This document shows, piece by piece, positions 11,583-22,290 of a stretch of 64,000 nucleotides of DNA. Source of the DNA: Alentia gelatinosa (lineage: Eukaryota > Annelida > Polychaeta > Phyllodocida > Polynoidae); NCBI GenBank assembly GCA_950022655.1, contig OX465579.1:73357193-73421192 (forward strand). The letters run 5' to 3'. A program made the position numbers and the translations under genes. Every line of letters begins with the position of its first letter. Positions within the stretch are counted from its first letter, which is position 1. Below the pieces are notes generated by a model. The model was not told the origin of the DNA and ran no database searches. It was given only the letters and a program-made list of their open reading frames with translations.

Positions 11583-11834
11583 AAAAACGTGGGTGAAACG
11601 GGACGTCCGATCAGTGTCCGCATAGCAGAACACAAAGCCGATATACACCTAAGCCGGAAATTCTCCCCGGTAGCAAAACACTTTATCGATCATGATGTAC
11701 TATATGACAACATAACCTTTCAGATCATCGACAATTCCGCTGATGACCGTAATGTAAAACTTCACCTAGAATAAGCATGGATAAGACTACTGTCTACTGT
11801 CAGTCCACTCGGAATGAACCGGACGCTCTAAACG
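11583..11834 (+). pseudogene. Penelope-like element GIY-YIG endonuclease remnant
   Basis: The frame reads VGETGRPISVRIAEHK, the typical GIY-YIG core of Penelope-like retroelements in which the YVGET block and the Arg of SVRI..H are conserved. It continues through a moderately conserved region to an in-frame TAA at 11772-11774. Directly after the stop the same frame gives AWIRLLSTVSPLGMN, the usual C-terminal block of this domain (E.WI..L.T..P.GLN), so the TAA replaces a conserved Glu. The start of GIY-YIG and the whole upstream RT are missing. The enzyme nicks DNA for retrotransposition; here it is a dead fragment. Confidence 0.82.
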
Positions 11835-11992
11835 GGACCGCGACCTTCACCTTAACACAAATGCATATGCTATTGTGACGTCATTCGCGGCGTCCGCCAA
11901 TAATGACTCACTCGCTCACATCCTAATGGCTTCCATTCATCGACACGCATTTACATAAATCTACTACAAATACCACACAACCGCTCACACAA

Positions 11993-12993
11993 CACTGTAA
12001 AAAATTTCCGTAAAATATACAGGATACTACCGTAAACATGGACGGTATATCACTGTAATCTTATCCACAGTTCTATACCGTATATTTGATACCAAAAAAA
12101 GGTATTCAACTGTAAAAATATTCAGGATTGTAATCCACCAAATCTACAGTTTACAGTATAAATCTGTAAATATGGACATATAAGATACACTTAGATTAAC
12201 TCCAATATCGGCAACAAATAAAAGGGGATAATAAAATGCAAGAGTTAACTTCATCAAAATGTGTAATAGATATTCATCGATCTCCTGTGAAGTTCCTGCC
12301 ATTTAGAGCACATTTATTCTCAAGTTGTCATGACATCAATATCATAAAGGGGATTAGACACCACTTTCATAGGACATTTCTAAAAGATATGTAGGATTGA
12401 CTTCATCCTACTATATCAAATGCAGCCTTGTACTGTCAGATTCTGATGAGTATAGCATTAGAGTTGAAAAACTTAAATGTTGAAATATCATTGATAATAA
12501 TGTGCACTGAGGGGGGGGGGGGGGGGATGGAGGGTCAAGGATTTAGGAAATTCTGCATATGCTCTTTCTTTGATCAATTGCATAAAAGTTTGGGAGGAGG
12601 GGTTGGAGGCTTGAAATTTCAGAAATTCTGTATACATACTCTATAGGTGGCCCTCTACATATAACAATTCTCAAGAACCTCAATGACAAGATTTCTGGTA
12701 TGTGTATAATGAAGGTCTGTGCAAGTAATATACTTCATACAGCTTTGCTCCTCGGTATTTACAGGTCTGAACCGTTTTCAAATTACAGTTTATTATAGTG
12801 AAAATTCATGGTCTGAAATATATTACAGGTTTAAACCGTCTAGAATATCATCCTAGACTATAAAATACAGATTAGGATAGTTATAATTTACGGTCAAAAA
12901 TATATTACGGTCACCCGTACAATTTACGGTATTTCCCTGGCACCCCAGTTGCCTGGGAAATACCGTAAAATTCACGGGAATCTTTTTACAGTG
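11993..12993. mobile_element. CACTA/EnSpm-like non-autonomous DNA transposon
   Basis: The left end begins CACTGTAAAAA and the right end finishes TTTTTACAGTG, an 11-base perfect terminal inverted repeat. Subterminal sequence on both sides is rich in CCGTAAA and TTTACGG-type blocks. It is 1.0 kb long with no transposase frame. Flanks show a possible 2-base AA duplication within a CAA-rich site, compatible with the 2-3 base duplications of this superfamily. A G16 run lies inside. The terminal CACTG is known for animal EnSpm/CACTA elements. Confidence 0.75.
12511..12526 (+). repeat. G16 homopolymer
   Basis: Sixteen consecutive G within the CACTA-like element. Two other G16 runs occur in the window, at 4725-4740 and 62523-62538. 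Confidence 0.9.
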
Positions 12994-13005
12994 AACAACA
13001 ACACG

Positions 13006-13455
13006 ATGGACAACTGGAAAAACTGTCCAATATGCAGCATGTGGTTACCCAGCTCCACCCGCTCTTTCCAACTCCATCTAAATGAGAAGCATGGCACCAA
13101 TGACTCTAACACTCGAACCCTGGGTAAGTTCCCATGTATATTTTGTTACCAAACCTTCAAAAGTAAATGCAATCTCAAAAGCCACAACAAAATGGACCAG
13201 AAGCCCATACCAATATTAATTACTGAATCAACACCCAAACCATGCATAGCCACATGCACCCACCCACCAAACTTCCACATATCGCCTTCTAATGCCAAAT
13301 TTCAAATAGGTTGCAAAGGCACCCCATTTGTGTCTTCCAGGTGGCCTCAACACCGACAAATGGGATACACCACCAAAACCCACGAAATTGCACAACTCCA
13401 ATCCTCCATCCCAGACTTCTACCGAAATAAACCAATGTGTATTCAACTGGTGTAA
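13006..13455 (+). CDS. unidentified ORF with two C2H2-like zinc fingers
   Basis: Starting at the first ATG downstream of the CACTA-like insertion, the frame encodes a C2H2 finger, CPICSMWL then HLNEKH (C-x2-C-x12-H-x4-H), and a partial second one, CIFCYQTF then LKSH (C-x2-C-x12-H with the last His lost). The remainder is Pro/Thr/His-rich. The frame has no introns and lies in a retroelement context, so it may be the N-terminus of a retrotransposon protein (R2-type and related LINEs carry such fingers) rather than a host gene. I do not recognise the family. Confidence 0.4.
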   Translation: MDNWKNCPICSMWLPSSTRSFQLHLNEKHGTNDSNTRTLGKFPCIFCYQTFKSKCNLKSHNKMDQKPIPILITESTPKPCIATCTHPPNFHISPSNAKFQIGCKGTPFVSSRWPQHRQMGYTTKTHEIAQLQSSIPDFYRNKPMCIQLV

Positions 13456-14134
13456 AGAAAGTTGGAATCCCTACCAACCAACAGCCAAACCAAAATGACA
13501 GAGGTTACTCCAGACCCCACCATACGCAAAAAAAATAACAAGAGCCCACCCATTGATGCTGATTCATAAAAATACACTACCAACCCAACGTCACCCACCG
13601 AAACCATCACCTCCCTCAAGCCATCACTAGATATTTCCACCCACCACACCGAAGAAAACCCAGCCCAAACCGACTCATGGCCTAACATCACTAGGCTGCT
13701 CCAGCTCCACGAGCAGCTCCAGCTCATCCTCGGCGATGAGCACACTGAAGCGTGTCAAACCACCTAGCCCTCCAAATTCAACAAAGCACAACATCCCGAA
13801 CCCGATTAAAAAATCAATCAACACTGTCACTATCTCCAGTAAGCCCAGTGAACCCGACAATGACCAGACTCTACTAGTGAACGACCGACAGAACAGACAA
13901 ACAGTACTCGACACCTTGAAGAACAAAGCAGGAAGCACCACCTACATCCCAACCCCAAGAGAAGAACTACCCATCCCAAGACAACCAAGAAAGAACTTAC
14001 CGGAGGCAGAGGTGCTCTTCGACCTCTTCTCAATGGTTAACGAAATAGACGATTATGTAGGAAACCGTATGGGACAAGGTGTCAGCGATATGGGATACAT
14101 GCACCCCTTGCGCAAAACTATCATCAAGAAATGA
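13456..14134 (+). pseudogene. degenerate continuation, unidentified protein
   Basis: After the stop at 13455 several open pieces with coding-like Pro/Thr-rich composition continue in changing frames. The last, 13736-14134, gives 132 residues with LFDLFSMVNEIDDYV and KKTIIKK-like ends. It is probably the same broken protein as the zinc-finger frame upstream. No domain is recognised. Confidence 0.35.
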
Positions 14135-14400
14135 ACACTCCTCTTCTCCACATAACCTTTGTACATGTACGAGACGAAGAAAATTTTTCCACTCCCTCTA
14201 ATTGTCAGTTAAATGAAAAATACAAGTTTCTCATGTTCTAAACGTTTATTCACCATGTTAACAAGTTGTCTACCACTTCACACCCATGTATATCTCACAT
14301 ATTAATCTCTAGGAATTGATAAACTTCATCACCAGTCAAATCTATTTTCAGTCAAGAACGACTCACTGTGTACTTAAGCTATCGAATTTCTTAAAATTTT

Positions 14401-14438
14401 AACCTTGATAAAGGGCTATTTCGCTCGAAACGTTGGTT
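14401..14438 (+). ncRNA. minimal hammerhead-ribozyme-like motif (decayed)
   Basis: AACC (14401-14404) can pair with GGTT (14434-14437) as stem I. The core reads TTGATAA in place of CTGANGA, then stem II GGGC/GCTC around TATTTC, then GAAACGTT. This is the compact layout, almost without stem III, described for hammerheads in flanking repeats of metazoan Penelope-like elements. Two core changes suggest decay. The GIY-YIG remnant lies upstream on the same strand, so this may be part of that element's terminal repeat. Confidence 0.45.
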
Positions 14439-16359
14439 CAATATAAATGCCCACTAAAACAACTTGGCTGCCTTATAATGTACTGTCTTTCTACCAATCA
14501 AGATATCATAATATTGATCTCTCGATGAAAAAAATAGTAAGGTAACCACCATTTTCTGAATCAGCTATATGTCCTACAACACTTGGAGATCATCATTTTC
14601 AATTTCAAGGGAATTGAGATGGGTTTGATTTCCAAGGTAAATTGTCCAACATGCCTTTAAGAGTCTAATATAGCAGTCAAAGATTAGCTCCCGATCAGAA
14701 ACAGAGGGAGGGTTGGATGGGGACAGACGGGAATGTGAGGGAGATGCTGGGAGGGAGGACAGGAGACTGAAATGATGTCACACATGCACTTCCCTATCAC
14801 GCGATAGAGACCTAGCTGAAAGAGCCTATAAGTAGTTTACGGGGTGTTTACTTTGAATCAGGCGATAAGCCAACACGCCACCGACCTACTTACAGCATAA
14901 GCATACCGTCAGCTGATATGCTTCCCCCCATAATCCTAGTTCATCTACGTGCCTCTGCAGAAAAGTAGAAAAAAGGGCAGGGAATCGTTCAGTCGTCTTG
15001 GCTGGTCAGATTCTGCTACAGATACGTATTTGACAACGTGCCGGCGCCGCGCGCCGCCCCTTAAGTCGTCTGCCCTGCTCTAGTTACAACCTCTGCCGCC
15101 GGGTGGCCGTCTTTTTGCTGACGGAGCATGCGCACACATGCCAGCGGCGCCGTCACTCTCCCCCTCGCATCCTCTGCGTACCCACTGAACGCTAATGCCT
15201 AGACACACTGGTCAACTGCGCGTCACTGCCGCACAGCGCCCTTCTTTTTGCCCTGTGGGCAATCTAACTGTTACTTCCGTGCGTGCAGCCCGTCGAGTTA
15301 GCTTCAAGAACAAAGCGGTGTCTAATTACTCCCATAGAAAAGGGAAACTATAGTTCAGAATCGAATCCGCTGAGTGTGCACAGTCTCAGTGAATGGTTAT
15401 CACCTTATAGCTAGCAAAATCTCTCCTGGCCCATGACGAGGGAGTTTCTAGGTTGCTAACCTTGATTAGGCCTATGTTAGCTGTAAGGCGGAACAGTAAT
15501 GATAAATGAGGGAAGTAAAGGGAATATTAGCTGTCAGCAAATATTTCAGAAAGAAGAAATACTTAAGGAAAATAAGATTGAAACGATGTATAAATTGTAC
15601 CTTAATAGCCTGCAATTGGTTAATCGGGACGTTATCGATTCATAACAAACAGTCTTGCATGCTTTGGACTCACTGACCCTGTGCATGTTGCTAAGCATGT
15701 CGCTATGCAACAATATCACGGTGACGTCATAGCCGTACCGAGATGTTTATGTCAGGTTCCTCGATGGTGTTGCCTCGTGGAACCGCTTCAAATATAGTCC
15801 CATTCGAGTGTGTGTGGTGTTTATTTATATTCATTAATAGTATAAAGCATTCATTATTTAAATATCAATAACATGAACTGGATTACATGACACCAATTGC
15901 TTGAATTCGGAGGATAGGTTATTGTGTGATGTCAACGAAACCGCTCACTCTCCCAGCAGATTGTTTATAGAGTTTCATACATATTCTAAGGTGATAATGT
16001 CCTTATTGGGTGTGTGATTACGATGCTTACTATTTCTTTATTCTATGTCGATTTCTTGTGCATGTACATTGGCTGGTAATCATATTTTGTAAGTATACCT
16101 CTGAATCAGGTACACGTCTGCCATTGTGTTTGTTTATCTTATACTACAAATGTCAAAAGTCACGTGGTACAGAGGGTAGTACTTACTGCACACGTGTGCA
16201 GTATGGGATATTACTGCACACTCATTAAATATTTTACAGTTACTATTTGCTTAGCAGAGGTTAGTAACTGTGAGATATACGTGCATCGGTATATAATAAT
16301 CCACTATACTACCTTTACAAGAAGAAACCTTGTCTTTATAGTTGTGACTATACCTATGG
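14439..16359. other. non-coding stretch with a CpG-rich patch
   Basis: No gene is recognised. Positions 15030-15260 are much richer in G+C and CpG than the surroundings, with GCGCC-type palindromes and a CATGCGCA that resembles an NRF1 half site. Such a patch could mark a promoter, but no convincing exon follows on either strand. Confidence 0.4.
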
Positions 16360-16831
16360 TCTACGATGCACCTTCCGATAAATATATTAAAATCGCGTCG
16401 GAAGGTCACCTATTATCGGGGCAGTTGATCACGTTTTGCGATTAGACACCGGTGAAAACCCCATTCAATGAGTGGTGGATTGGCATGTCTAGACATATTT
16501 TTTTACGATTTTGCATATTCCCGATATGTTTCCGATATTTGCTTTTTGTATCGGCGCCATATCGGTAGGTCTAATTTTCTCTCGTATTAGGCCTGGTGTC
16601 CACCTACTATGATAGAAATTTAGACCTTCCGATATGGCACCGAAACAAAAAGGAAATATCAGAGACATTTCGGGAAGGTGCAAAATCGTAGACATATGTC
16701 TAGACATGCCAGTGCAACATGCATCGCAAGGGTTTTTATCAGTGTCTAATTGCAGAAACGTGGTCAACTGCTCCGATATTAGGTTACCTTCAGACGCGAT
16801 TTTGATTTCTTATCGGGAGGTGCATCGTAGA
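16360..16831. repeat. long inverted repeat with ~213-base arms
   Basis: The left arm at 16360-16574 and the right arm at 16620-16831 are reverse complements over their whole length, at roughly 80-85 percent by eye. Shared blocks include TGTCTAGACATGCCA, TCTACGATGCACCTTCCG and CAAAATCGTA. The 45-base loop holds GTATTAGGCCTGGTGTCC, which recurs inverted at 16850-16893 with GTCCACCTA. The arrangement looks like two copies of a short inverted-repeat element placed head to head, one truncated. A transcript would form a long double-stranded hairpin. Confidence 0.75.
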
Positions 16832-16849
16832 CGATATCGGAGCCATATC

Positions 16850-16893
16850 GTAGTAGGTGGACGCCGGGCCTTAGGTGGACGCCAGACCTAATA
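16850..16893 (-). repeat. MITE-like terminal inverted repeat
   Basis: GTAGGTGGACGCCGGGCC and then GGTGGACGCCAGACCTAATAC are inverted relative to 16589-16611 in the loop of the adjacent palindrome. With that copy it bounds a roughly 305-base unit (16589-16893). Confidence 0.5.
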
Positions 16894-19423
16894 CTGCCCT
16901 AAGCGTGAGCAATATTCCGCAGCAACATTAAATGATGAGTGTATACATGGAGTTCACCCCAGGGAGGCACGGCTCCATGCTAACCGTGTGTGTGCCGGGG
17001 AGAGCGGTCAGCCGGCAGACCTCGCTATTTGCACGGTATTTACGCCCGTACCTGGAGGAGCACACCCAGGAGTCGTACCCTAAGTGAGGGCATCTTGAGA
17101 CGCCCCCTAGCGGCAAATGGTCAGAGATACATGGTATAAGATTACCGTTCTCTGAGAGGCCAGTGTAGGACCAGTGAAGGGGAGACGGTCAAGCCAAAAA
17201 AAATGATGCGTTACTTAAAATATAGGGCCACTTGACTCGATGAGTAGGTACCTCGCGAACTGACAACATGGATGGATAGGCCTGAAGTAGACAGTTTTAG
17301 TTCATTAAAATAATCAGTATCCAGATAATTACCGACGTACAGTTCCTAATTCAATTTTAGAATTTATCACGTTTGCTATTCCAAGAATATTCTTCTCAAT
17401 GACTTAAACCTATGTGCTATGGCATATGTCATACCTCGATGGCTACATAAATGCTATGATGAACTACTCTGTGAATAGATCTTTATTCCTTGGTAATATG
17501 CTTCATCGATAAGCCAGACATCAATTATAGATGTATCTATATGATAAATGAGAATAATAATGAAATATCCTTTAGTGCACGAACATCCAGTACCATTGTT
17601 TAAGTGATCGAACTTCAAGATCTAATGATGCAGGATGTTGAGAGCTCTAGCAGCGATGTACACAAGGAAAGGCTTGTAGATCCTCGTAGGCATTTAGGTG
17701 TTAATCAAACGTGAAACCCTAAGGCATTTCCCTTTACACAAGCCTAATATGCTGGGATCTTTTAAATCTGCCTTGCCACTGGTAAGTACCCATGATTGAC
17801 CTTTCTACCAGGCTCGTTGAGACGTGTGCCTCAGCAGCAGTCTATATGGCTTCAAATTGGGCATTCAAACATACTGGCGGCGAGCAATCACTCTTCCGAG
17901 TGAGCAAATTAGCACTATTACTGATCGGTTTATATATCCCTTATATGATAATATATAGCGGTTGCCGGCTATGAAGTATATATGATTGTATAGATCATAT
18001 AAATCCATCTAAATCTAGATGCCACTCCACAGATTTAGTTACTCAGACCCGTGGGCCCGAGGCCGATAACCCTAAGAACACAAAACAGAAACTCAAGGAT
18101 TTTAATAAAAGCAAGTTTAATCATCAACATGTACGAACAATCTTGAGAAGACCTTAAGCTCCCCCTAATGATGTACCATAGTGCAAGCGCTAGGTAGTGA
18201 CATGGCGAAACTGGCCACAATCAACCGAAGTTGAATGGCCCTAGTTCAACCACCAAGAGAGTACGGAAGATCGCACTGTGTGAGACCCCTTTACAGAGAG
18301 GCCTTAACAGGAAGCCTATCAACCCGCTGCGACCTCGCCTTGTATATCCAGTGGTTTAGGTAATAAAAGCAAATCTGTGGCACTTCCATGTATGGTCAAC
18401 CCCTACTACGATACAGCAGGCACTGGCACACCACTTCCTCTGGTGAAAAAGAAACAGACCACCACTGATCAATTTTCCGCGGGACAAGGTTCTCTGGTAC
18501 AGTGTATGTTCGTTTTGATCTGTTTGCACTTTGGAGCTCAATGACTAATCAGATGCTTAACCACCTGTTAACATATATTAATAGACTATTCATCTCATGC
18601 AGCCATAGTGGCCTCTTTAAAAAGTACGTCTTATAGCTCACATTTAAGCCCAATTCAATGTGTTTTATAAGCGGCCGGAAGGAACATCAGCAACTACGCA
18701 TTTAATAATTTGTAGCTCTCGCTGCTTCGTCGGGCGCAAAAACGATTTGGTGGGTGTTATGTGTCTCAGAGCATGCTTTCTGTGAAGCACACAACACTAA
18801 ATCACATTAGTAAATAGGCAGAAGTGGTTAAAGCCTCACAGACCGTTATTGGAACTCACACTTTCAAGATTTGAAGTGGAGCCACAGTCAGTAGATCAAT
18901 GTCTGTTTTAGACAAGACCAGGAAGTAAGACATCCTTAAAAAAGGTCAGGTGGGGACATTTATAACATAGAAGACAGACCTGTTGTTAATGTTTCATATA
19001 GTTGACAGGGGTCAGCTAGGGCAACAGCCAGTATGGAAAACACATACCTCAAGATAAGCTCAACTATAGTTCCAAAGGCTGCAGCAAGGTTAAACACAGT
19101 AGACTGGAAATAAATGCAGGAAATTGTCAAGAAACTGAGCAACTGGTATTCGGCCAGTAGACTAATCATTAATGAAAACGGACAAAAAACCGGCTCATAG
19201 CGGAAATAGGGAAAAGATTATATGAAAGGAGAGGCAACATATATCTACATAAATGAGGTCATAAAAACATACGAAGAGATGAATGATCTCGGGGCTATTG
19301 TGAGTAAGAATTTAATAAGCATGACGGAAAATTGTAAGAAATGTTTAATGATGAATTCTAACGTTTTGGAAAAATTAAAGCGTTACATTAGTAGTAATAC
19401 AATGTTGAAAATGATAGAAACCT
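16894..19423. other. anonymous non-coding DNA
   Basis: No gene is recognised. A 72-codon frame at 19222-19440 (MKGEATYIYINEV start) is Lys/Asn/Met-rich and runs into the inverted-repeat element at 19424, so its C-terminus is not native. It has no recognisable domain. Confidence 0.45.
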
Positions 19424-19917
19424 GGGACCTGTTTCAATAGTAGAAAATCCTCTCGCTGTTGGCACAACAGTGGCAGTATCCGTTTCAATAGTAGGTGAAC
19501 GGAACAACAAGTGGGACTTCGGAAATGAGCGGCACCAACAGTGGCAGTAACCGTTTCAATAGTTGATTACCTCTCACTGTTACTGTCACTGTTACCGGCA
19601 CTGTTCACGAGAGGGTCTACCCTCTCACATTGAACAAAACAACCATCTTAAAGCATATTGTAACATATCTAAGTAAAGAAAAACATGCTCTAAACAATGT
19701 CACATGTATCTTTAACCCACATCTCGATTGTCATGTTTCTTTACTTTGTGAGAACCACTATACTATCTGAACCAAGAACTGCAGAAACTGCACTACTCAG
19801 TCAGTTTCCCACTGTACTGCTCAACCCTAGGCTATCACTTACATGTCTCACAAGCGATACTTACCGTATGGGCTCTGTAACTCAGCCAAAATTGCACGTA
19901 GAAACGTCAAATAAAAA

Positions 19918-20111
19918 GGTTACTCATGGCCTTTGGTCAGGGGTGGTCATTGCTCCCCCTGGTGTTCCCCCCTCTCTCGCGCGACACGAGCGCCCCTCCT
20001 GCCCCCTAGCGGCTTTCACACGTACTGCGCAGTCACGAGCGCGGCCACGCCATCGGTCCCGGTCTCACTTCTTCTCCAGCCCCACTGCAGTACACACGTA
20101 CTCCAGTCTTT
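19918..20111 (+). repeat. split direct repeat A1 of element 2
   Basis: Starts GGTTACTCATGGCC and is repeated without visible change as A2. Its first 40 bases are conserved in elements 3 and 4 and in a small remnant at 47048-47081. Confidence 0.93.
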
Positions 20112-20218
20112 CTTGTCTTTTTGGCCACGTGCTCGCTGCCTTTTACTCCACGAGTAAAGGCCGGCACGTCCATTCTACCACGAGGAACACACATCACGAG
20201 TGAGAAGGAGAGAACACC

Positions 20219-21265
20219 ATGGGTCCACCGAACACCTGCAGCAACCCCGTCGCTGGACCATCCCAAGGACCAGACACAGAAGGTACGGTCACGGACTCGA
20301 GGCAAACGGGTACGGAGCACGTGGCGTCAGTCTCCGACAACGGCTCGACCGTTAAGTCCTCGAGGATGACCGCGCTGGAGAACAAGATGGATACCATGAT
20401 GGAGGCAATCAACAGAATGTCTCGCCAATGATCCTCGTCCCGGGCTTCGAGGTCGAGGCCGCCGACGGAACCGACAGCCGTGGAGGCCCGGACCAGAGAA
20501 TGGGTGAACGAGCAGACCGCACGGCTACCACCACCGAGGCAGCTGCGGGAGCGGTTCGTGCCGGAGGATTATCTACAGAGGGAGATCGACCGTGAGGCCC
20601 TATGACATGATAGAACGGCTGGTAAGTTGGCCTCAGATTTGACCACTTCTCCTTTAATTTCCAAGCCGTTCATGTTTGTGGACCATGAGGGGATATATAC
20701 CCTCAGTCAGAAACTCGAGGTCAGGGGTACACTGGGCCCCCTCGAGTACATCAGTGCTTTCCTGGCTCTCATGGAGGACGAGCGGGCTACCCACGAGGCC
20801 GACCGTAAGGATATGTATCGGCACCTCCACCAGGTCTCCGTGGACGCGCAGTCACGGCCGTGGGCCGGCGTGCGCCGTTGGTCTAACTTCATTTTTGACC
20901 AGGTGGAGGCAGGACGTATTTATTGGTCGGATCATGTACGAATCCAGGATGAACGGGTTCGTCTGGCCATGACCCCTACGGGTGGGAATGGTTCCGGTCA
21001 AGGTGGAGACAAGTCCGGCGGGAGGGGGTGCCGCCAGCGCAACGGCCACCAGGAGCGGGGAGTTAAGTAGTTACACGTGTGCTCCTTCTGCGACTCGGTC
21101 GGCAGGATGTGCACACACTCCATCCACGCTTGTAACCGCAAGCTGTCGTACGGCGTGGGGTACGACAGTACTCTACCTACACCGACACCCGCACCACGCC
21201 GGACACACCAAGCCGGACACTCGGTTCGCGCCGCCGACACCAAAGCGCTCCCACAACAGAGTTAA
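20219..21265 (+). pseudogene. gag-like protein of element 2, broken
   Basis: The frame runs from MGPPNTCSNP to the stop near 21265 and aligns throughout with the element 4 gag. Recognisable parts are an N-terminal heptad-like stretch (MTALENKMDTMMEAI), the segment FMFVDHEGIYTLSQKLEVR, the highly conserved RPWAGVRRWSNFIFDQVEAG, and a Cys/His block CSFCDSVGRMC then HSIHAC that may bind zinc. In-frame stops interrupt it at 20429-20431, near 20603 and at 21068-21070; the last replaces a Trp that is present in element 4. It would be the particle or RNA-binding protein of the element; this is inferred from position. Confidence 0.8.
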
Positions 21266-21402
21266 AAAAACGGACTGGACGCGCCCCGCGAGTGAGCGAG
21301 GCGCGTCGCTCGCCCCCCCCGCCCAGTACGTCCGCACCACAGCGGAAGGGGGGCTCAACGATCAAAGGGTGCATCAGGGGTGACACAACCCCCCACGTGT
21401 CA

Positions 21403-21676
21403 ACAACACCTCCCGCAGGACACGTGGCGAGCACAAAGGACGCTTACGACACGCCCACTGAATCCACTCCCAGTATTATCAGTGACAGCGTGGACAGCGA
21501 GCAATTGCCTCGGCAATTGCCCCGGGGGGAAATGGACACTGCCGCTCCGCCAGACTTCTCGGCCATTAGGGAGGTCTGTGAGACTGGTGTCCCCTCCCCC
21601 GGCATCCGGACGGACCCCGGGGCATTTGCAGACCACAGGCGGGCCCACTGGCCGGACTTCGACGGGCCCGGGCCGC
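21403..21676 (+). repeat. 274-base segment duplicated within element 2, copy 1
   Basis: Matches 21875-22148 with one visible difference. It encodes the linker and the start of the RT domain (AIREVCETGV). It is cut off at its 3' end by a transplanted RT fragment. Confidence 0.9.
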
Positions 21677-21876
21677 ATGCAGTGCGTGGCAGACTGCATC
21701 GTGGGTATCCTCGGCCAGAAGGGGGTCGAGGCATGTATGTATCTGGAAGATCTGATCATCCTGTCCCCGAGCCGGGCCAAGGCGACCGTCGATTTTAACA
21801 TCGCCCGTGAGCTTTTCAACGAACTTGGGCTCCCGGAAGCACGAGAGAAGGCACAGACCCCGGCGCCGGTCGTTAC
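21676..21876 (+). repeat. 201-base RT fragment duplicated upstream
   Basis: By eye this is an exact copy of 22812-23012, the part of RT with the YLED catalytic box, placed between the two copies of the 274-base segment. Junctions share only one or two bases with their partners, pointing to template switching during reverse transcription. Confidence 0.92.
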
Positions 21877-22148
21877 AACACCTCCCGCAGGACACGTGGC
21901 GAGCACAAAGGACGCTTACGACACGCCCACTGAATCCACTCCCAGTATTATCAGTGACAGCGTGGACAGCGAGCAATTGCCTCGGCAATTGCCCCGGGGG
22001 GAAATGGACACTGCCGCTCCGCCAGACTTCTCGGCCATTAGGGAGGTCTGTGAGACTGGTGTCCCCTCCCCCGGCATCCGGACGGACCCCGGGGCGTTTG
22101 CAGACCACAGGCGGGCCCACTGGCCGGACTTCGACGGGCCCGGGCCGC
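21875..22148 (+). repeat. 274-base segment duplicated within element 2, copy 2
   Basis: Second copy of 21403-21676. It continues naturally into the RT N-terminal region (HAYIYSEVRQTGLPNALGAR), as in element 4, so it is the copy in native position. Confidence 0.9.
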
Positions 22149-22290
22149 CGGGACACGCATACATCTACTCGGAGGTGCGGCAAACAGGGCTGCCCAACGC
22201 ACTGGGGGCACGGATCGAGCTCCCCTCCGACCTCAACGTGCCGGCCTGGGTACGCTACCTCGGGGGGGGGCACCGGAGAGGAGGGAGCTA

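Noticed and set aside
13228..14033. Minus-strand Trp/Gly/Leu/Val-rich frames
   Set aside because: Shadows of a Pro/Thr/His-rich plus-strand protein.
15030..15260. CpG island with a real promoter
   Set aside because: CpG-rich and with a possible NRF1 half site, but no convincing exon or start follows, so it is noted only as a patch.
19898..19905. Fourth hammerhead core (GAAACGTC)
   Set aside because: No CTGANGA partner is present upstream within a plausible distance.
20194..20412. Minus-strand frame over element 2 gag
   Set aside because: It lies opposite a gag that aligns to element 4; no independent support.
21400..22273. Long minus-strand frames over the duplicated gag/pol linker
   Set aside because: Shadow frames opposite GC-rich coding sequence; none carries a motif.
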